Shown here: in pieces, positions 52,982-62,815 of the stretch | Layout of the letters: every line of letters begins with the position of its first letter | How positions within the stretch are numbered: position 1 is the stretch's first letter | From: Mesorhizobium sp. B2-3-4 | GTDB lineage: Bacteria; Pseudomonadota; Alphaproteobacteria; Rhizobiales; Rhizobiaceae | Reading direction: 5' to 3' | Assembly: GCF_006442315.1 (NCBI RefSeq) | Contig: NZ_VFVY01000012.1 | Coordinates: 124,001 to 188,000 of the forward strand | Length of the DNA stretch: 64,000 bases | Notes under the pieces: generated by a model | Seen by the model: only the letters and a program-made list of their open reading frames with translations | What the model was told of the DNA's origin: nothing | Database searches by the model: none | Made by a program: the position numbers and the translations under genes

Positions 52982-55750
52982 CTATTTCCCCGCCAGGCCC
53001 TTCAGCCGGTAGAGCGCCTCCAGTGCTTCGCGCGGCGTCATCTCGTCGGGATTGATCTCGCCGAGTGCCGCGCCGAGCGCATCGCTCTTCGCCGGCTTCG
53101 GCGCTTCGCGCTTCATCGCGATCGAAAACAGCGGCAGGTCGTCGACCAGCCTGTTGGTCTTGCCGGAGACCTCGCCTTCCTCCAACTGGTGCAGCACCGC
53201 CTTGGCCCGGTCGACCACCGCTTCCGGCAGGCCGGCGAGCCGGGCCACCTGCACGCCGTAGGAACGGTCGGCGGCACCCTTGCCGACCTCGTGCAGGAAG
53301 ACGACGTCGCCTTCCCATTCCTTGACCCGCATGGTGACGTTGTGAAGCCGCGCCAGCTTGCCGGCGAGCGAGGTCATTTCGTGGAAATGGGTGGCGAAGA
53401 TCGCCCGGCAGCGGTTCTTCTCGTGCAGATATTCCACCGCCGCCCAGGCGATCGACAGGCCGTCGAACGTAGCGGTGCCGCGGCCGATCTCGTCGAGGAT
53501 CACCAGCGCGCGTTCGCCGGCCTGGTTGAGGATGGCGGCGGTCTCGACCATCTCGACCATGAAGGTCGAGCGGCCGCGCGCCAGATCGTCGGAGGCGCCG
53601 ACCCGAGAGAACAGCCGGTCGACGACGCCGATATGGGCTGACGTCGCCGGCACGAAGGAGCCGGTCTGGGCCAGGATGGCGATCAGCGCATTCTGCCGCA
53701 GGAATGTCGACTTGCCGCCCATGTTTGGGCCGGTCAGCAGCCAGATCGCGCCGTTCTTCGCACTGCCTTCCGGCGACAGGTCGCAATCATTGGCGACGAA
53801 GGGGCCTTCGCCCGAACGGCGCAGCGCCTGTTCGACCACCGGGTGCCGGCCGCCGGAAATCTCGAAGGCAAGGCTGGAATCCACTACCGGCCGGCACCAG
53901 GCCTCGCTTTCCGACAGAAGCGCGAGCGCCGCCGACACGTCGAGCACGGCGAGCGCGTCGGCGCCGGCACGGATTGCCTCGGCCTCGCCGACCGCCTCCG
54001 CCGTCAGCGTGTCGAAGGCGGCGAGCTCGATGCTCAGCGCGCGGTCGGCGGCATTGGCGATCCTGGTCTCCAGCCCTGCGAGCTCGGTCGTGGTGAAACG
54101 CATGGCGTTGGCCATGGTCTGGCGATGGATGAAGCGCGCCTTGGCCCCGTCGCTGCCGGTCATGATGGCATGATGGTTGGCGGTCACCTCGATGTAGTAG
54201 CCGAGCACATTGTTGTGCCGGATCTTCAGCGAGCGGATGCCGGTCTCCTCGATCAGCGAGCGCTCCAGCCCGGCAATGACTTTTCGCGACTCGTCGCGCA
54301 GCGCCCGCATCTCGTCCAGTTCGGCATGGTAGCCGCCGCGAACGAAACCACCGTCGCGTTTGAGCAGCGGCAGCTCCTCGCCGAGCGCCTGGGTGAGGTG
54401 CCGGATAAGGGCCTTGGGCAGTGCCTGGATCGCCGCCATTGCATCGGCTAATTCTTGGGGCAGGGCGGTCGCCGCAAAGATCTCGGCGATGGCGCCCGCC
54501 GCCTCGAAGCCGGCGCGCAGTGCGCCGAGGTCGCGCGGGCCGCCGCGGTTGAGCGCCAGCCGGGACAGCGCGCGCGGCATGTCGGCGACGCTCTTCAGGC
54601 TTGCCCGCACCGCCTGGCAGGTCCTGACCTCGGAACGGAAGAACGACACCGAATCGAGCCTCGCGCCGATCCCGGCGGGGTCGGTCAGGGGCGCCATCAG
54701 CCGGTCGGCGAGCAGCCTGGCGCCGCCGCCGGTCACCGTGCGGTCGATGGCCTTGAACAGAGAACCTTCCCTGCTGCCGGACAGCGTGCGCAAAAGCTCG
54801 AGATTGCCGCGCGTCGCCGGGTCGATGAACAAGGTCGAGCCCTGCTCCTCGCGTTCGGGGCGCGACAGCGGCGGCCGCTCGGCCTTCTGCGTCTTCTCGA
54901 CATAGGCGATGGCGCCCGAAATCGCCGACAGTTCGGCGCGCGAAAACGTGCCGAAACTGTCCGGCGTCGCCACATCGAAGAAGCGCGCGATGCGCCCGGT
55001 GGCAGACGCCGAATCGAACAGCGACGGCGGCTGCGGGCTGGCGACGCGGCCGATGACGTCGAAGACCGGTTTCAGCTCGGGATCGTAGAACACCGGCTCG
55101 GCAACGATCAGTTCGCGCGGATCGACACGGAATATGTCGGCCAGCAGCCGGTCGGCGGTGGTCTCGGCGACGCGGAAGGCGCCGGTCGAGATGTCGATCC
55201 AGGCAATTGCAAAGCTTCCCTGGTTCCCTGTCGCGCTGCCGCGCTCCCCACCTCTTGGATCGCTGCCGCCCTTCACCCGCCCCAGCGCCATCAGGAAGCT
55301 CGATTCCGACGGCGCCAGCAATTTGTCCTCGGTGATGGTGCCCGGCGTCACCAGACGCACCACATCGCGGCGCACCACCGATTTGGAACCGCGCTTCTTG
55401 GCTTCGGCCGGGTCCTCGATCTGCTCGCAGACGGCGACACGGAATCCCTGGCCGATCAGCTTCTGCAGATAGTCGTCGGCCGCATGCACCGGCACGCCGC
55501 ACATCGGGATATCGTGGCCCTGATGCTTGCCGCGCTTGGTCAAGACGATGCCCAGCGCCCGGCTCGCCTTCTCGGCATCGTCGAAGAACAGCTCGTAGAA
55601 ATCGCCCATGCGGTAGAACAGCAGCGAATCCGGATTCGCCGCCTTGATCTCGATGAACTGCTCCATCATCGGCGTCACGCCAGCCGTGCCAGGCTGTATC
55701 GGCGTCATCGCCTCGGGGGCGTCGGGCTCGTTGGGGCTATGCATGTTCAT
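52982..55750 (-). CDS. mutS: DNA mismatch repair protein MutS
   Basis: A 922-residue mismatch-recognition ATPase. The mismatch-binding domain I holds TPMMEQFIEIKAANPDSLLFYRMGDFYE-type sequence with the Phe-x-Glu wedge (here in MGDFYELF). The C-terminal ATPase shows Walker A GPNMGGKSTFLRQ, then RVGASDDLARGRSTFMVEM and Walker B LVILDEIGRGT. It works with MutL to correct replication errors. Length is slightly above the usual 850-880. ATG 55750 or 55744 may be used; an internal ATG (MTPIQPG) is also possible. Confidence 0.95.
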   Translation of the reverse strand: MNMHSPNEPDAPEAMTPIQPGTAGVTPMMEQFIEIKAANPDSLLFYRMGDFYELFFDDAEKASRALGIVLTKRGKHQGHDIPMCGVPVHAADDYLQKLIGQGFRVAVCEQIEDPAEAKKRGSKSVVRRDVVRLVTPGTITEDKLLAPSESSFLMALGRVKGGSDPRGGERGSATGNQGSFAIAWIDISTGAFRVAETTADRLLADIFRVDPRELIVAEPVFYDPELKPVFDVIGRVASPQPPSLFDSASATGRIARFFDVATPDSFGTFSRAELSAISGAIAYVEKTQKAERPPLSRPEREEQGSTLFIDPATRGNLELLRTLSGSREGSLFKAIDRTVTGGGARLLADRLMAPLTDPAGIGARLDSVSFFRSEVRTCQAVRASLKSVADMPRALSRLALNRGGPRDLGALRAGFEAAGAIAEIFAATALPQELADAMAAIQALPKALIRHLTQALGEELPLLKRDGGFVRGGYHAELDEMRALRDESRKVIAGLERSLIEETGIRSLKIRHNNVLGYYIEVTANHHAIMTGSDGAKARFIHRQTMANAMRFTTTELAGLETRIANAADRALSIELAAFDTLTAEAVGEAEAIRAGADALAVLDVSAALALLSESEAWCRPVVDSSLAFEISGGRHPVVEQALRRSGEGPFVANDCDLSPEGSAKNGAIWLLTGPNMGGKSTFLRQNALIAILAQTGSFVPATSAHIGVVDRLFSRVGASDDLARGRSTFMVEMVETAAILNQAGERALVILDEIGRGTATFDGLSIAWAAVEYLHEKNRCRAIFATHFHEMTSLAGKLARLHNVTMRVKEWEGDVVFLHEVGKGAADRSYGVQVARLAGLPEAVVDRAKAVLHQLEEGEVSGKTNRLVDDLPLFSIAMKREAPKPAKSDALGAALGEINPDEMTPREALEALYRLKGLAGK

Positions 55751-55896
55751 GGCGCGGCACGCTAGCAGATGTGGCAGCCGGGTTTAATGCCGGCGGCCCC
55801 GAAAAGCAGGGGAAGACCGGGGTCATCCGTCATCAGCCGGCTGTTTGCACTGCATTGCCCGAAGCGGTGATCGCGAATATTTGTGGTCTTGGGGGT

Positions 55897-57105
55897 ATGA
55901 CGGCTGGGGTCATGGACAGGGACGGGCACGAAACGTTCGAGGAAATGGTGGGGCCGATCGATTCGGCGCTCGAGCGGCTCTGGCTCAGGACAGCCCGCCA
56001 CGCCAGTAAACGGTTGGGCAAGCTCAGGTTCAGGGCGGCCAAGCACCTTCCTTTCGTGTTGCCGCTCAGCGGTCCGCTGTCGGGCCTGGACGGCGGCATT
56101 CGGCTGGCGCTCCACGTGCTCAGCCACGATCCGCTGGTGATCTACACGCCCATCGGTGGCGCGCGTCCGCTCAACTCGGTCGCGGCAATCGGCCGTCGCC
56201 TGGCCTCGCGCCGGGCGGCGTTCCTGCTGATGCCGAGCTGGACGCTGGAGCGGCCGCATGTCGTCGCAAGACTTGGCCGGGATCTCGCCTGGTACCGCGA
56301 GCGCTTTCCGCTTCACGAGCTGATCTTTCTTTGCAACACCGAAGAGGAACGTCGTCTGGTCGCCGCCGCCGGAGGCACCGCGATCTTCTCCAACCACAAT
56401 CTGATGGTCAGCGAAGACATCTTTCGGCCTTTGCCGGATGTGCCCGTCGAATTCGACGCCGTCTACAATGGCCGCATTTCGCACACCAAGCGCCACTACC
56501 TGGCCTTCGATGTTGAAAGGCTCGCCCATATCACCTTTTCGATCGGTGAGTTGCCGCGCGCCGGCGACCGTGCCTTCCTCCGCCGCTTGCAGGCGCAATC
56601 GCCGCTGCATCGCATCGCCAATCCGGTCGCCGACGGCCTGCCCGTCCGGCTGGAACCGCGCGAGGTCAATCGCGTCTACAACCAGGCGGCGGTTGGGCTC
56701 TGCCTGTCGGCGGCGGAAGGCGCCATGTGCTCCAGCATGGAATATCTGATGGCCGGCCTGCCGGTGGTCAGCACGCCCAGCATCGGCGGCCGCGACGTCT
56801 TCTTCGATCCGGACTACTGCATCCTTGCCGACCCCGATCCAGCGGCCATCCGGCGAGCCGTCGAGACGCTGCGCGACCGCGCCATCCCGCGTGAGGAGAT
56901 ACGCAACCGCACGCTGGCAAAGGTCGAACCGCAAAGGCGGCAACTCATGCAGTTCCTGTCCGAACTGTTCGAGCGGATGGGAAGCAGCCGGCCGCCTTTA
57001 TCGCGATGGCCGTTCCCCGGGACCAGGACGCTGCGGCGATGGGCGACGGCCCGCCAGCATGCGCATGAAATCATGGCATGCGGGGCGGCGCGGGACAGGT
57101 CTTGA
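55897..57105 (+). CDS. Glycosyltransferase (GT4-like)
   Basis: A 402-residue protein with a GT-B-like layout. The C-terminal half carries SAAEGAMCSSMEYLMAGLPV, the E-x(7)-E-type nucleotide-sugar motif of group 1 transferases, then STPSIGGRDVFFDPDYC. The N-terminal half (DPLVIYTPIGGARPLNSV, and FSNHNLMVSEDIF) resembles rhizobial relatives of unknown specificity. ATG 55897 has GGGGG just upstream; ATG 55912 is an alternative. It is divergent from mutS and has no polysaccharide gene neighbours, so its product is unknown. Confidence 0.72.
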   Translation: MTAGVMDRDGHETFEEMVGPIDSALERLWLRTARHASKRLGKLRFRAAKHLPFVLPLSGPLSGLDGGIRLALHVLSHDPLVIYTPIGGARPLNSVAAIGRRLASRRAAFLLMPSWTLERPHVVARLGRDLAWYRERFPLHELIFLCNTEEERRLVAAAGGTAIFSNHNLMVSEDIFRPLPDVPVEFDAVYNGRISHTKRHYLAFDVERLAHITFSIGELPRAGDRAFLRRLQAQSPLHRIANPVADGLPVRLEPREVNRVYNQAAVGLCLSAAEGAMCSSMEYLMAGLPVVSTPSIGGRDVFFDPDYCILADPDPAAIRRAVETLRDRAIPREEIRNRTLAKVEPQRRQLMQFLSELFERMGSSRPPLSRWPFPGTRTLRRWATARQHAHEIMACGAARDRS

Positions 57106-57237
57106 CCGGCCTTATCCGTCTTGAAGCAGCTTTGCCGAGCTTCGTGGTTTACACGCGGCGGCGCGTGGTCTTAATTCGGAACCACACAGGCACCCGCTTC
57201 AAGGAGGTGCCGCACCGGCGAGGAAATCAAAAGCATC

Positions 57238-59517
57238 ATGGCCAGGAAAACCGAGAACAACGGTCCGTCCGTCAGCGCGCAGGAAGCGCTCGAATTCCAC
57301 GCCATGGGCCGGCCCGGCAAGCTGGAGATCGTCGCCACCAAGCCGATGACGACGCAGCGCGATCTGAGCCTCGCCTATTCGCCTGGCGTCGCCGTGCCCG
57401 TGCGCGCCATCGCCGAGGACCCGAGCCGCGCTTTCGACTACACGACGCGCGGCAACATGGTCGCCGTCATCTCCAACGGCACCGCTATCCTTGGCCTCGG
57501 CAATCTCGGCGCGCTGGCCTCGAAACCGGTGATGGAAGGCAAGTCGGTGCTGTTCAAGCGCTTCGCCGATGTCGATTCCATCGATCTCGAGGTCGACACC
57601 GAGGACGCCGACGAGTTCATCAACTGCGTGCGCTTCCTCGGCCCCTCCTTCGGCGGCATCAACCTGGAGGACATCAAGGCGCCGGAATGCTTCATCATCG
57701 AGCAGCGCCTGCGCGAACTGATGGACATACCTGTCTTCCATGACGACCAGCACGGCACCGCCATCATATCCGCCGCCGGCCTGATCAACGCGCTGGAGAT
57801 CACCGGCCGCGACATGAAGACCACCAAGCTGGTCTGCAATGGGGCCGGTGCGGCCGGCATCGCCTGTATCGAACTGATGAAGGCGATGGGCTTCGCGCCC
57901 GAGAACATCATCCTGTGCGACACCAAGGGCGTCGTCTTCCAGGGCCGCACCGAAGGCATGAACCAGTGGAAGTCGGCGCACGCGGTCAAGACCGACGCGC
58001 GCAGCCTCGCCGAGGCGCTCGACGGCGCCGACGTCTTCCTCGGCCTTTCCGCCAAGGGCGCGCTGACCACCGCCATGGTGCAGTCGATGGCCAAGAACCC
58101 GATCATCTTCGCCATGGCCAATCCCGATCCGGAAATCACCCCGGAGGAAGTGGCCGAGATCCGCACCGATGCCATCATGGCGACCGGGCGTTCCGATTAC
58201 GCCAACCAGGTCAACAACGTGCTCGGCTTTCCCTACATCTTCCGCGGCGCGCTGGATGTCAGGGCCACCACCATCAATGACGACATGAAGGTCGCCGCGG
58301 CACGCGCGCTGGCCGAGCTGGCGCGCCAGGACGTGCCCGACGACGTCGCCGCCGCCTATCAGGGCAACCGGCCGAAATTCGGCCCCAACTACATCATCCC
58401 GGTGCCGTTCGACCCGCGCCTGATCTCGGCGATCCCGATAGCCGTGGCCAAGGCAGCGATGGATTCGGGCGTCGCCCGCAAGCCGATACTCGACCTTGAC
58501 CGCTACGCGCAGGAGCTTTCCGCCCGCCGCGACCCGATCGCCTCGACCTTGCAGCGCATCTACGACCGCGTGCGCCGCCAGCCCAAGCGCATCGTCTTCG
58601 CCGAAGGCGAGGAGGAGCAGGTGATGCGCGCCGCCGTGTCCTATGTGAACCAGCGGCTCGGCACCGCCATCCTGCTTGGCCGCGACGACGTCATCAAGGA
58701 GAACGCCAGGCACGCCGGCATCGACCTGAACAAGCAAGGCATCGAGATCATCAATGCGCGCCTGTCGCGCCGCAATTCGATCTACACCGACTATCTCTAC
58801 GAGCGCATGCAGCGCAAAGGCTTCCTGTTCCGCGACTGCCAGCGCCTGATCAACAACGACCGCAACCATTTCGCCGCCTGCATGGTGGCGCTGGGCGACG
58901 CCGACGGCATCGTCACCGGCGTGACCCGCAACTATTCCACCGCGCTCGACGACATCAGACGTGTCATCGACGCCAAGCCCGGCCACCGCGTCATCGGCGT
59001 GTCGATCGTGCTGGCACGGGGCAAGACCGTTCTCGTCGCCGACACCGCCGTGCACGACATGCCGAACGCCGAGCAGATCGCCGACATCGCCGAGGAGGCA
59101 GCCGGCTTCGCCCGTCGCATGGGCTACGAGCCAAGGCTCGCCATGCTCGCCTACTCGACCTTCGGCCACCCGCAGGGAGAACGCTCCGAGCGCGTCCAGG
59201 AAGCGGTCCGTATCCTGGACAAGCGCCGCGTCGATTTCGAATATGACGGTGAGATGGCCGCCGACGTCGCGCTTAACGCCCGCGCCATGGCGCAATATCC
59301 GTTCATAAGGCTGACCGGCCCGGCCAACGTGCTGATCATGCCGGCGTTCCACTCCGCCTCGATCTCGACCAAGATGCTGCAGGAACTCGGTGGCTCGACC
59401 GTCATCGGCCCGCTGCTGGTCGGGCTGAACAAGCCGGTGCAGATCGTGTCGCTGAACGCGAAGGACAGCGACATCGTCAACATGGCGGCAATCGCGGCTT
59501 ATACGGCGGGGACTTGA
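57238..59517 (+). CDS. NADP(+)-type malic enzyme with phosphotransacetylase-like domain
   Basis: A 759-residue chimeric malic enzyme. The malic domain occupies about residues 1-430 (LSLAYSPGVAVPVRAIA, VFHDDQHGTAI, then the dinucleotide fold VCNGAGAAGIACIEL). The C-terminal 330 residues resemble phosphotransacetylase (RIVFAEGEEEQVMRAA, NVLIMPAFHSASIS) but such domains lack that activity and act in regulation. The enzyme decarboxylates malate to pyruvate; in rhizobia either the NADP-type (Tme) or NAD-type (Dme) has this architecture, and the two cannot be separated safely by eye. Confidence 0.88.
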   Translation: MARKTENNGPSVSAQEALEFHAMGRPGKLEIVATKPMTTQRDLSLAYSPGVAVPVRAIAEDPSRAFDYTTRGNMVAVISNGTAILGLGNLGALASKPVMEGKSVLFKRFADVDSIDLEVDTEDADEFINCVRFLGPSFGGINLEDIKAPECFIIEQRLRELMDIPVFHDDQHGTAIISAAGLINALEITGRDMKTTKLVCNGAGAAGIACIELMKAMGFAPENIILCDTKGVVFQGRTEGMNQWKSAHAVKTDARSLAEALDGADVFLGLSAKGALTTAMVQSMAKNPIIFAMANPDPEITPEEVAEIRTDAIMATGRSDYANQVNNVLGFPYIFRGALDVRATTINDDMKVAAARALAELARQDVPDDVAAAYQGNRPKFGPNYIIPVPFDPRLISAIPIAVAKAAMDSGVARKPILDLDRYAQELSARRDPIASTLQRIYDRVRRQPKRIVFAEGEEEQVMRAAVSYVNQRLGTAILLGRDDVIKENARHAGIDLNKQGIEIINARLSRRNSIYTDYLYERMQRKGFLFRDCQRLINNDRNHFAACMVALGDADGIVTGVTRNYSTALDDIRRVIDAKPGHRVIGVSIVLARGKTVLVADTAVHDMPNAEQIADIAEEAAGFARRMGYEPRLAMLAYSTFGHPQGERSERVQEAVRILDKRRVDFEYDGEMAADVALNARAMAQYPFIRLTGPANVLIMPAFHSASISTKMLQELGGSTVIGPLLVGLNKPVQIVSLNAKDSDIVNMAAIAAYTAGT

Positions 59518-59581
59518 GGGGGCGATGCGCTAAGCTTGCGAAAGTCTCGCGCGTTAGCCGGCCCGAAGCACGGTACCGATT

Positions 59582-60274
59582 TCAGTCCGGGGCCCGCGCC
59601 GCCGCGACCACCTCTTCGACCTGATCCGCCCGCAGCAGGTCGATCGGAATTCTCCCGTCGAGCTGCGCGGCCGGGCGTGTCAGCCACAGCCATGCCAGCC
59701 TTGGATTGCCGATGAGGTCCAGCACCTCGCTGATGCCGGCGACCGGCCTGCCGTCAACGAACTGCGCCAGCGGGAAGACGTGCTTGCGGCCGCCCTTGCG
59801 CAGCGCGATGACATCGCCGCGCCGTTGCCACCGATGCAGGGTCGAGCGGGCGATGCGCAGGTTTTCCTCCAGATAGGTCGAGCCGGCGACACGGCCGGCC
59901 CAGTCTTCGATCAGCATCGATTCCAGGTCGTCGGGCGGGGGCAGCGCGGCCAGGGTTTCAGCCTGTGCCGCGAGCGTCGTCGTTCCGATGGCGCCGGCTT
60001 CGCCGCGGCGCGCCGCTTCCGCGGCGAGCGCGCGCACGAATTTCGAGGCAAGGCCGGGAAGGTCGGCATGAATGGCGTCGATGGCGCGCTGGTGCTTGGG
60101 CGACAGCAAGGTGACGGCGGACGCTATGGAACCGGCGATCTTGCCGACCGAGACCATGGTGGGACCGTTGATGGCCTCGTCATAGTGGGCAAGCGCCCGC
60201 TCGACCTTTTCCGCGACCATGTCGGCGAAATCGTCCTGCGTGATGCCGGTCGTCTTAGTCTGAAATCTGGTCAT
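59582..60274 (-). CDS. MbcA/ParS/Xre-type antitoxin-like protein (DUF2384), no toxin nearby
   Basis: A 230-residue protein. The C-terminal part carries ENLRIARSTLHRWQRRGDVIAL, a helix-turn-helix-like stretch, then FPLAQFVDGRPVAGISEVLDL and NPRLAWLWLTRPAAQLDGRIP, which is the DUF2384 toxin-binding module of MbcA/ParS/Xre antitoxins. Residues 1-120 are not recognised. The usual partner is a RES-domain ADP-ribosyltransferase or NAD glycohydrolase directly downstream; here the next gene is the convergent malic enzyme, so the antitoxin-like protein stands alone. ATG 60274 is preferred over an upstream frame to 60406. Confidence 0.68.
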   Translation of the reverse strand: MTRFQTKTTGITQDDFADMVAEKVERALAHYDEAINGPTMVSVGKIAGSIASAVTLLSPKHQRAIDAIHADLPGLASKFVRALAAEAARRGEAGAIGTTTLAAQAETLAALPPPDDLESMLIEDWAGRVAGSTYLEENLRIARSTLHRWQRRGDVIALRKGGRKHVFPLAQFVDGRPVAGISEVLDLIGNPRLAWLWLTRPAAQLDGRIPIDLLRADQVEEVVAAARAPD

Positions 60275-60544
60275 GCATCTGTCTTCTGGCCGCGCGCTCT
60301 CCTCCCTCAGCCACGGCCGTTGTTGAACGGCTATGGCTGAAAGTGGAAAGCGCAACGGCACCAGATGCAGCGACCCGAAAGGTTGCTGTCCTGCATTGCC
60401 ACACACCCCGATGAGCGAGCCGAAATGTCAGTCACGGCACGCTCTCATTTTCGTGTAGGAGCGCTATGTGACAATTGCGCGACGATGCGCGGGGCAATCA
60501 GGCCCGCGGATTTTCGGCGAAGGGGGAGATCGGCGGCTCCGCCG

Positions 60545-61537
60545 CTAGAGCAGTCCCGCCTGCTCGGCTTCCTTGCGCAGATTCTGCCGCGGCCTTGGGC
60601 CGATCTGCTGGATCACCAGTCCGGCCGCCAGTGAGCCAAGATCGCCGCAGGTCTGCAGGTCGCGTCCCTGCGTGTAGCCGTGCAGGAAACCGGCGGCGTA
60701 GAGATCGCCGGCGCCGGTCGTGTCGACCAGTTCCTTGATGGCGGTCGCCTTTATGACGACGGTTTCGTCGCCGCGCACGATGACCGAGCCTTTTTCGGAG
60801 CGGGTTACCGCCGCGATTTTGCAGTCCTTGCGGATCTGCGCCAGCGCCTCGTCGAACGACGATGTCTGGTAGAGCGACTTGATCTCGTGGCTGTTGGCGA
60901 AGACGATGTCGACGGTACCGGAGCGCATGAGGTCGAGGAACTCGTCGCGGTAGCGGTCGACGCAGAACGAGTCCGACAAGGTCATCGACACTTCGCGGCC
61001 GGCCGCGTGCGCCAGTCTTGCCGTCTGCCGGATGGCTTCCTTGGCGCGCGGCGGATCCCAGAGATAACCTTCGAAATAGGTGACCTTGGCGCCCGACGCC
61101 TTGTCGGCCTCGACATCTTCAGGTCCGAGCTCGATGCAGGCGCCGAGATAGGTGTTCATCGAGCGCTCGCCATCGGGGGTGACGAAGATCATCGAGCGCG
61201 CCGTCGGCGGTTCGCCCTGGAGCGGCCTGGTGTCGAAGGCGACGCCCTGCGCGTGGATGTCATGCGCGTAGATTTCGCCCAGCGCATCGTTGGAGACCTT
61301 GCCGAAGAAGGCGGCGCGTCCGCCGAAGGAGGCGACGCCGGCCGCCGTGTTGCCGGCGCTGCCGCCGGAGGCCTCGATCGCCGGGCCCATGCGGCTGTAG
61401 AGCAGTTCGGCGCGCTGCGTATCGATGAGATTCATCGCGCCCTTGATGATGCCGTTGGTCTCGAGGAATTCCTCCTCGCACTGGGCGATGATGTCGACAA
61501 TCGCATTGCCGATGCAAAGCACATCATAATCCGGCAT
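60545..61537 (-). CDS. Adenosine kinase (PfkB family)
   Basis: A 330-residue ribokinase/PfkB-family kinase. The N-terminal substrate region has CIGNAIVDIIA and GGSAGNTAAGVASFGGRAAFFG; the C-terminal signature is DTTGAGDLYAAGFLHGY, with the catalytic Asp. Similarity to rhizobial adenosine kinases is closest by eye, which phosphorylate adenosine to AMP in purine salvage, though some PfkB relatives act on sugars. ATG 61537 (MPDYDVLCIG) is chosen. A GC-rich hairpin follows the stop. Confidence 0.85.
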   Translation of the reverse strand: MPDYDVLCIGNAIVDIIAQCEEEFLETNGIIKGAMNLIDTQRAELLYSRMGPAIEASGGSAGNTAAGVASFGGRAAFFGKVSNDALGEIYAHDIHAQGVAFDTRPLQGEPPTARSMIFVTPDGERSMNTYLGACIELGPEDVEADKASGAKVTYFEGYLWDPPRAKEAIRQTARLAHAAGREVSMTLSDSFCVDRYRDEFLDLMRSGTVDIVFANSHEIKSLYQTSSFDEALAQIRKDCKIAAVTRSEKGSVIVRGDETVVIKATAIKELVDTTGAGDLYAAGFLHGYTQGRDLQTCGDLGSLAAGLVIQQIGPRPRQNLRKEAEQAGLL

Positions 61538-61792
61538 CAATGTCTCCACCAAAAACCCCGAGCAATTCCAGGAAAGTGCTTAGCGGTTTTCCCATAGGAA
61601 TTGCGAACAAAGAGAGAGCCGGCTTCCTGCCATGCCCGCGCGGGTCTACAGCATGACCCTGAAAAATGGCAACCGATTTTCTGTCCTCGCCACGACAGCC
61701 AGGCGCTACGACAATTCGACCGTGGCCGAAACATTTCCTGGCGATGTTACCTACATCTGCGTTTCCGCGATCACCGTCCGAAGGCGCCAGCC

Positions 61793-62695
61793 ATGCCTGC
61801 CAAGAACGACACGACCACCGACCTGGCGCTGCTTGGCCCGCTGGCGGTGCTTTGGGGGGCCTCCTACACTTTCATCAAGATCGGCGTCGAGACCATCCCG
61901 CCAATCACCTTCATTGCCGCCCGCACCCTGATCGCCGGCGCCATTCTGTTCGCCATCATCCGCTGGCGCGGGCTTGCCATGCCGGGTGACGCGGCCACAT
62001 GGCGCCGCTTCGCCTTCCAGGCCTGCCTCAACAGCGTCGTGCCGTTCACGTTGATCGCCGCCGCCGAACGCTCGGTCGACGCCGGCCTTGCCACCATCCT
62101 CAATGCCACCTCGCCGATCTTCACTTTCCTGCTCACCGCGCTCATCACCCGCCACGAGCCGGTGACGGCGCGCAAGCTGGTCGGCGTCGGCGCCGGAATT
62201 GCCGGCATCTGCCTCATCGTCGGCACGCAGGCGCTTGGCGGCATCGGCCACCAGCTCTGGGCACAGATCGCCATCGTCGCTGCGACGATCTGCTATGCCG
62301 GTGCCGCCATTTTCGGGCGGAACTTCAAGGGGCTCGATCCGATGCTTCCGGCCGCCGGCTCCATGTTGTGCGGCGCCGTCATCCTGGTGCCGCTTAGCCT
62401 GGTGGTCGACCAACCCTGGACACTGGCGCCGTCGACCGCTTCGATCCTGGCCCTGCTCGGCCTGTCGGTGTTTTCCACCGCGCTGGCGTTCGTCATCTAT
62501 TTCCGCCTCATCCACACGCTAGGATCGGTCGGCACGACGTCGCAGGCCTATCTGCGCGTACCGATCGGCGTCGGCATCGGCGCCGTCTTTCTCGGCGAAA
62601 GCCTGGGCCCGACGGCGTGGTTCGGCATGGGTTTTGTCGTCGCCGGGGTGGCGGCCATGACCATACCGGTCCGCAAGCCGGCCTTCGCCCGATAA
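61793..62695 (+). CDS. EamA-family (drug/metabolite) transporter
   Basis: A 300-residue inner-membrane protein with ten hydrophobic segments in two EamA repeats. Repeat one starts LGPLAVLWGASYTFIKIGVE and includes TFIAARTLIAGAIL; repeat two starts LWAQIAIVAATICYAGAAIF and ends GPTAWFGMGFVVAGVAAM. It is not closely similar by eye to the EamA protein at 26671. The substrate is unknown. ATG 61793 begins the conserved part; the longer frame from 61601 is not family-like. Confidence 0.85.
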   Translation: MPAKNDTTTDLALLGPLAVLWGASYTFIKIGVETIPPITFIAARTLIAGAILFAIIRWRGLAMPGDAATWRRFAFQACLNSVVPFTLIAAAERSVDAGLATILNATSPIFTFLLTALITRHEPVTARKLVGVGAGIAGICLIVGTQALGGIGHQLWAQIAIVAATICYAGAAIFGRNFKGLDPMLPAAGSMLCGAVILVPLSLVVDQPWTLAPSTASILALLGLSVFSTALAFVIYFRLIHTLGSVGTTSQAYLRVPIGVGIGAVFLGESLGPTAWFGMGFVVAGVAAMTIPVRKPAFAR

Positions 62696-62815
62696 GCCGA
62701 TTTCGAGCGGGTGAAAAGCCAAGCAACCGCCGGCGCTTGTGCATGCGGGCCGCACGGCCTATCTCCAAGGCGTACTGCCTTGCGGCGGCGTCCGCTGACC
62801 TGGGGTTGAAGCACG

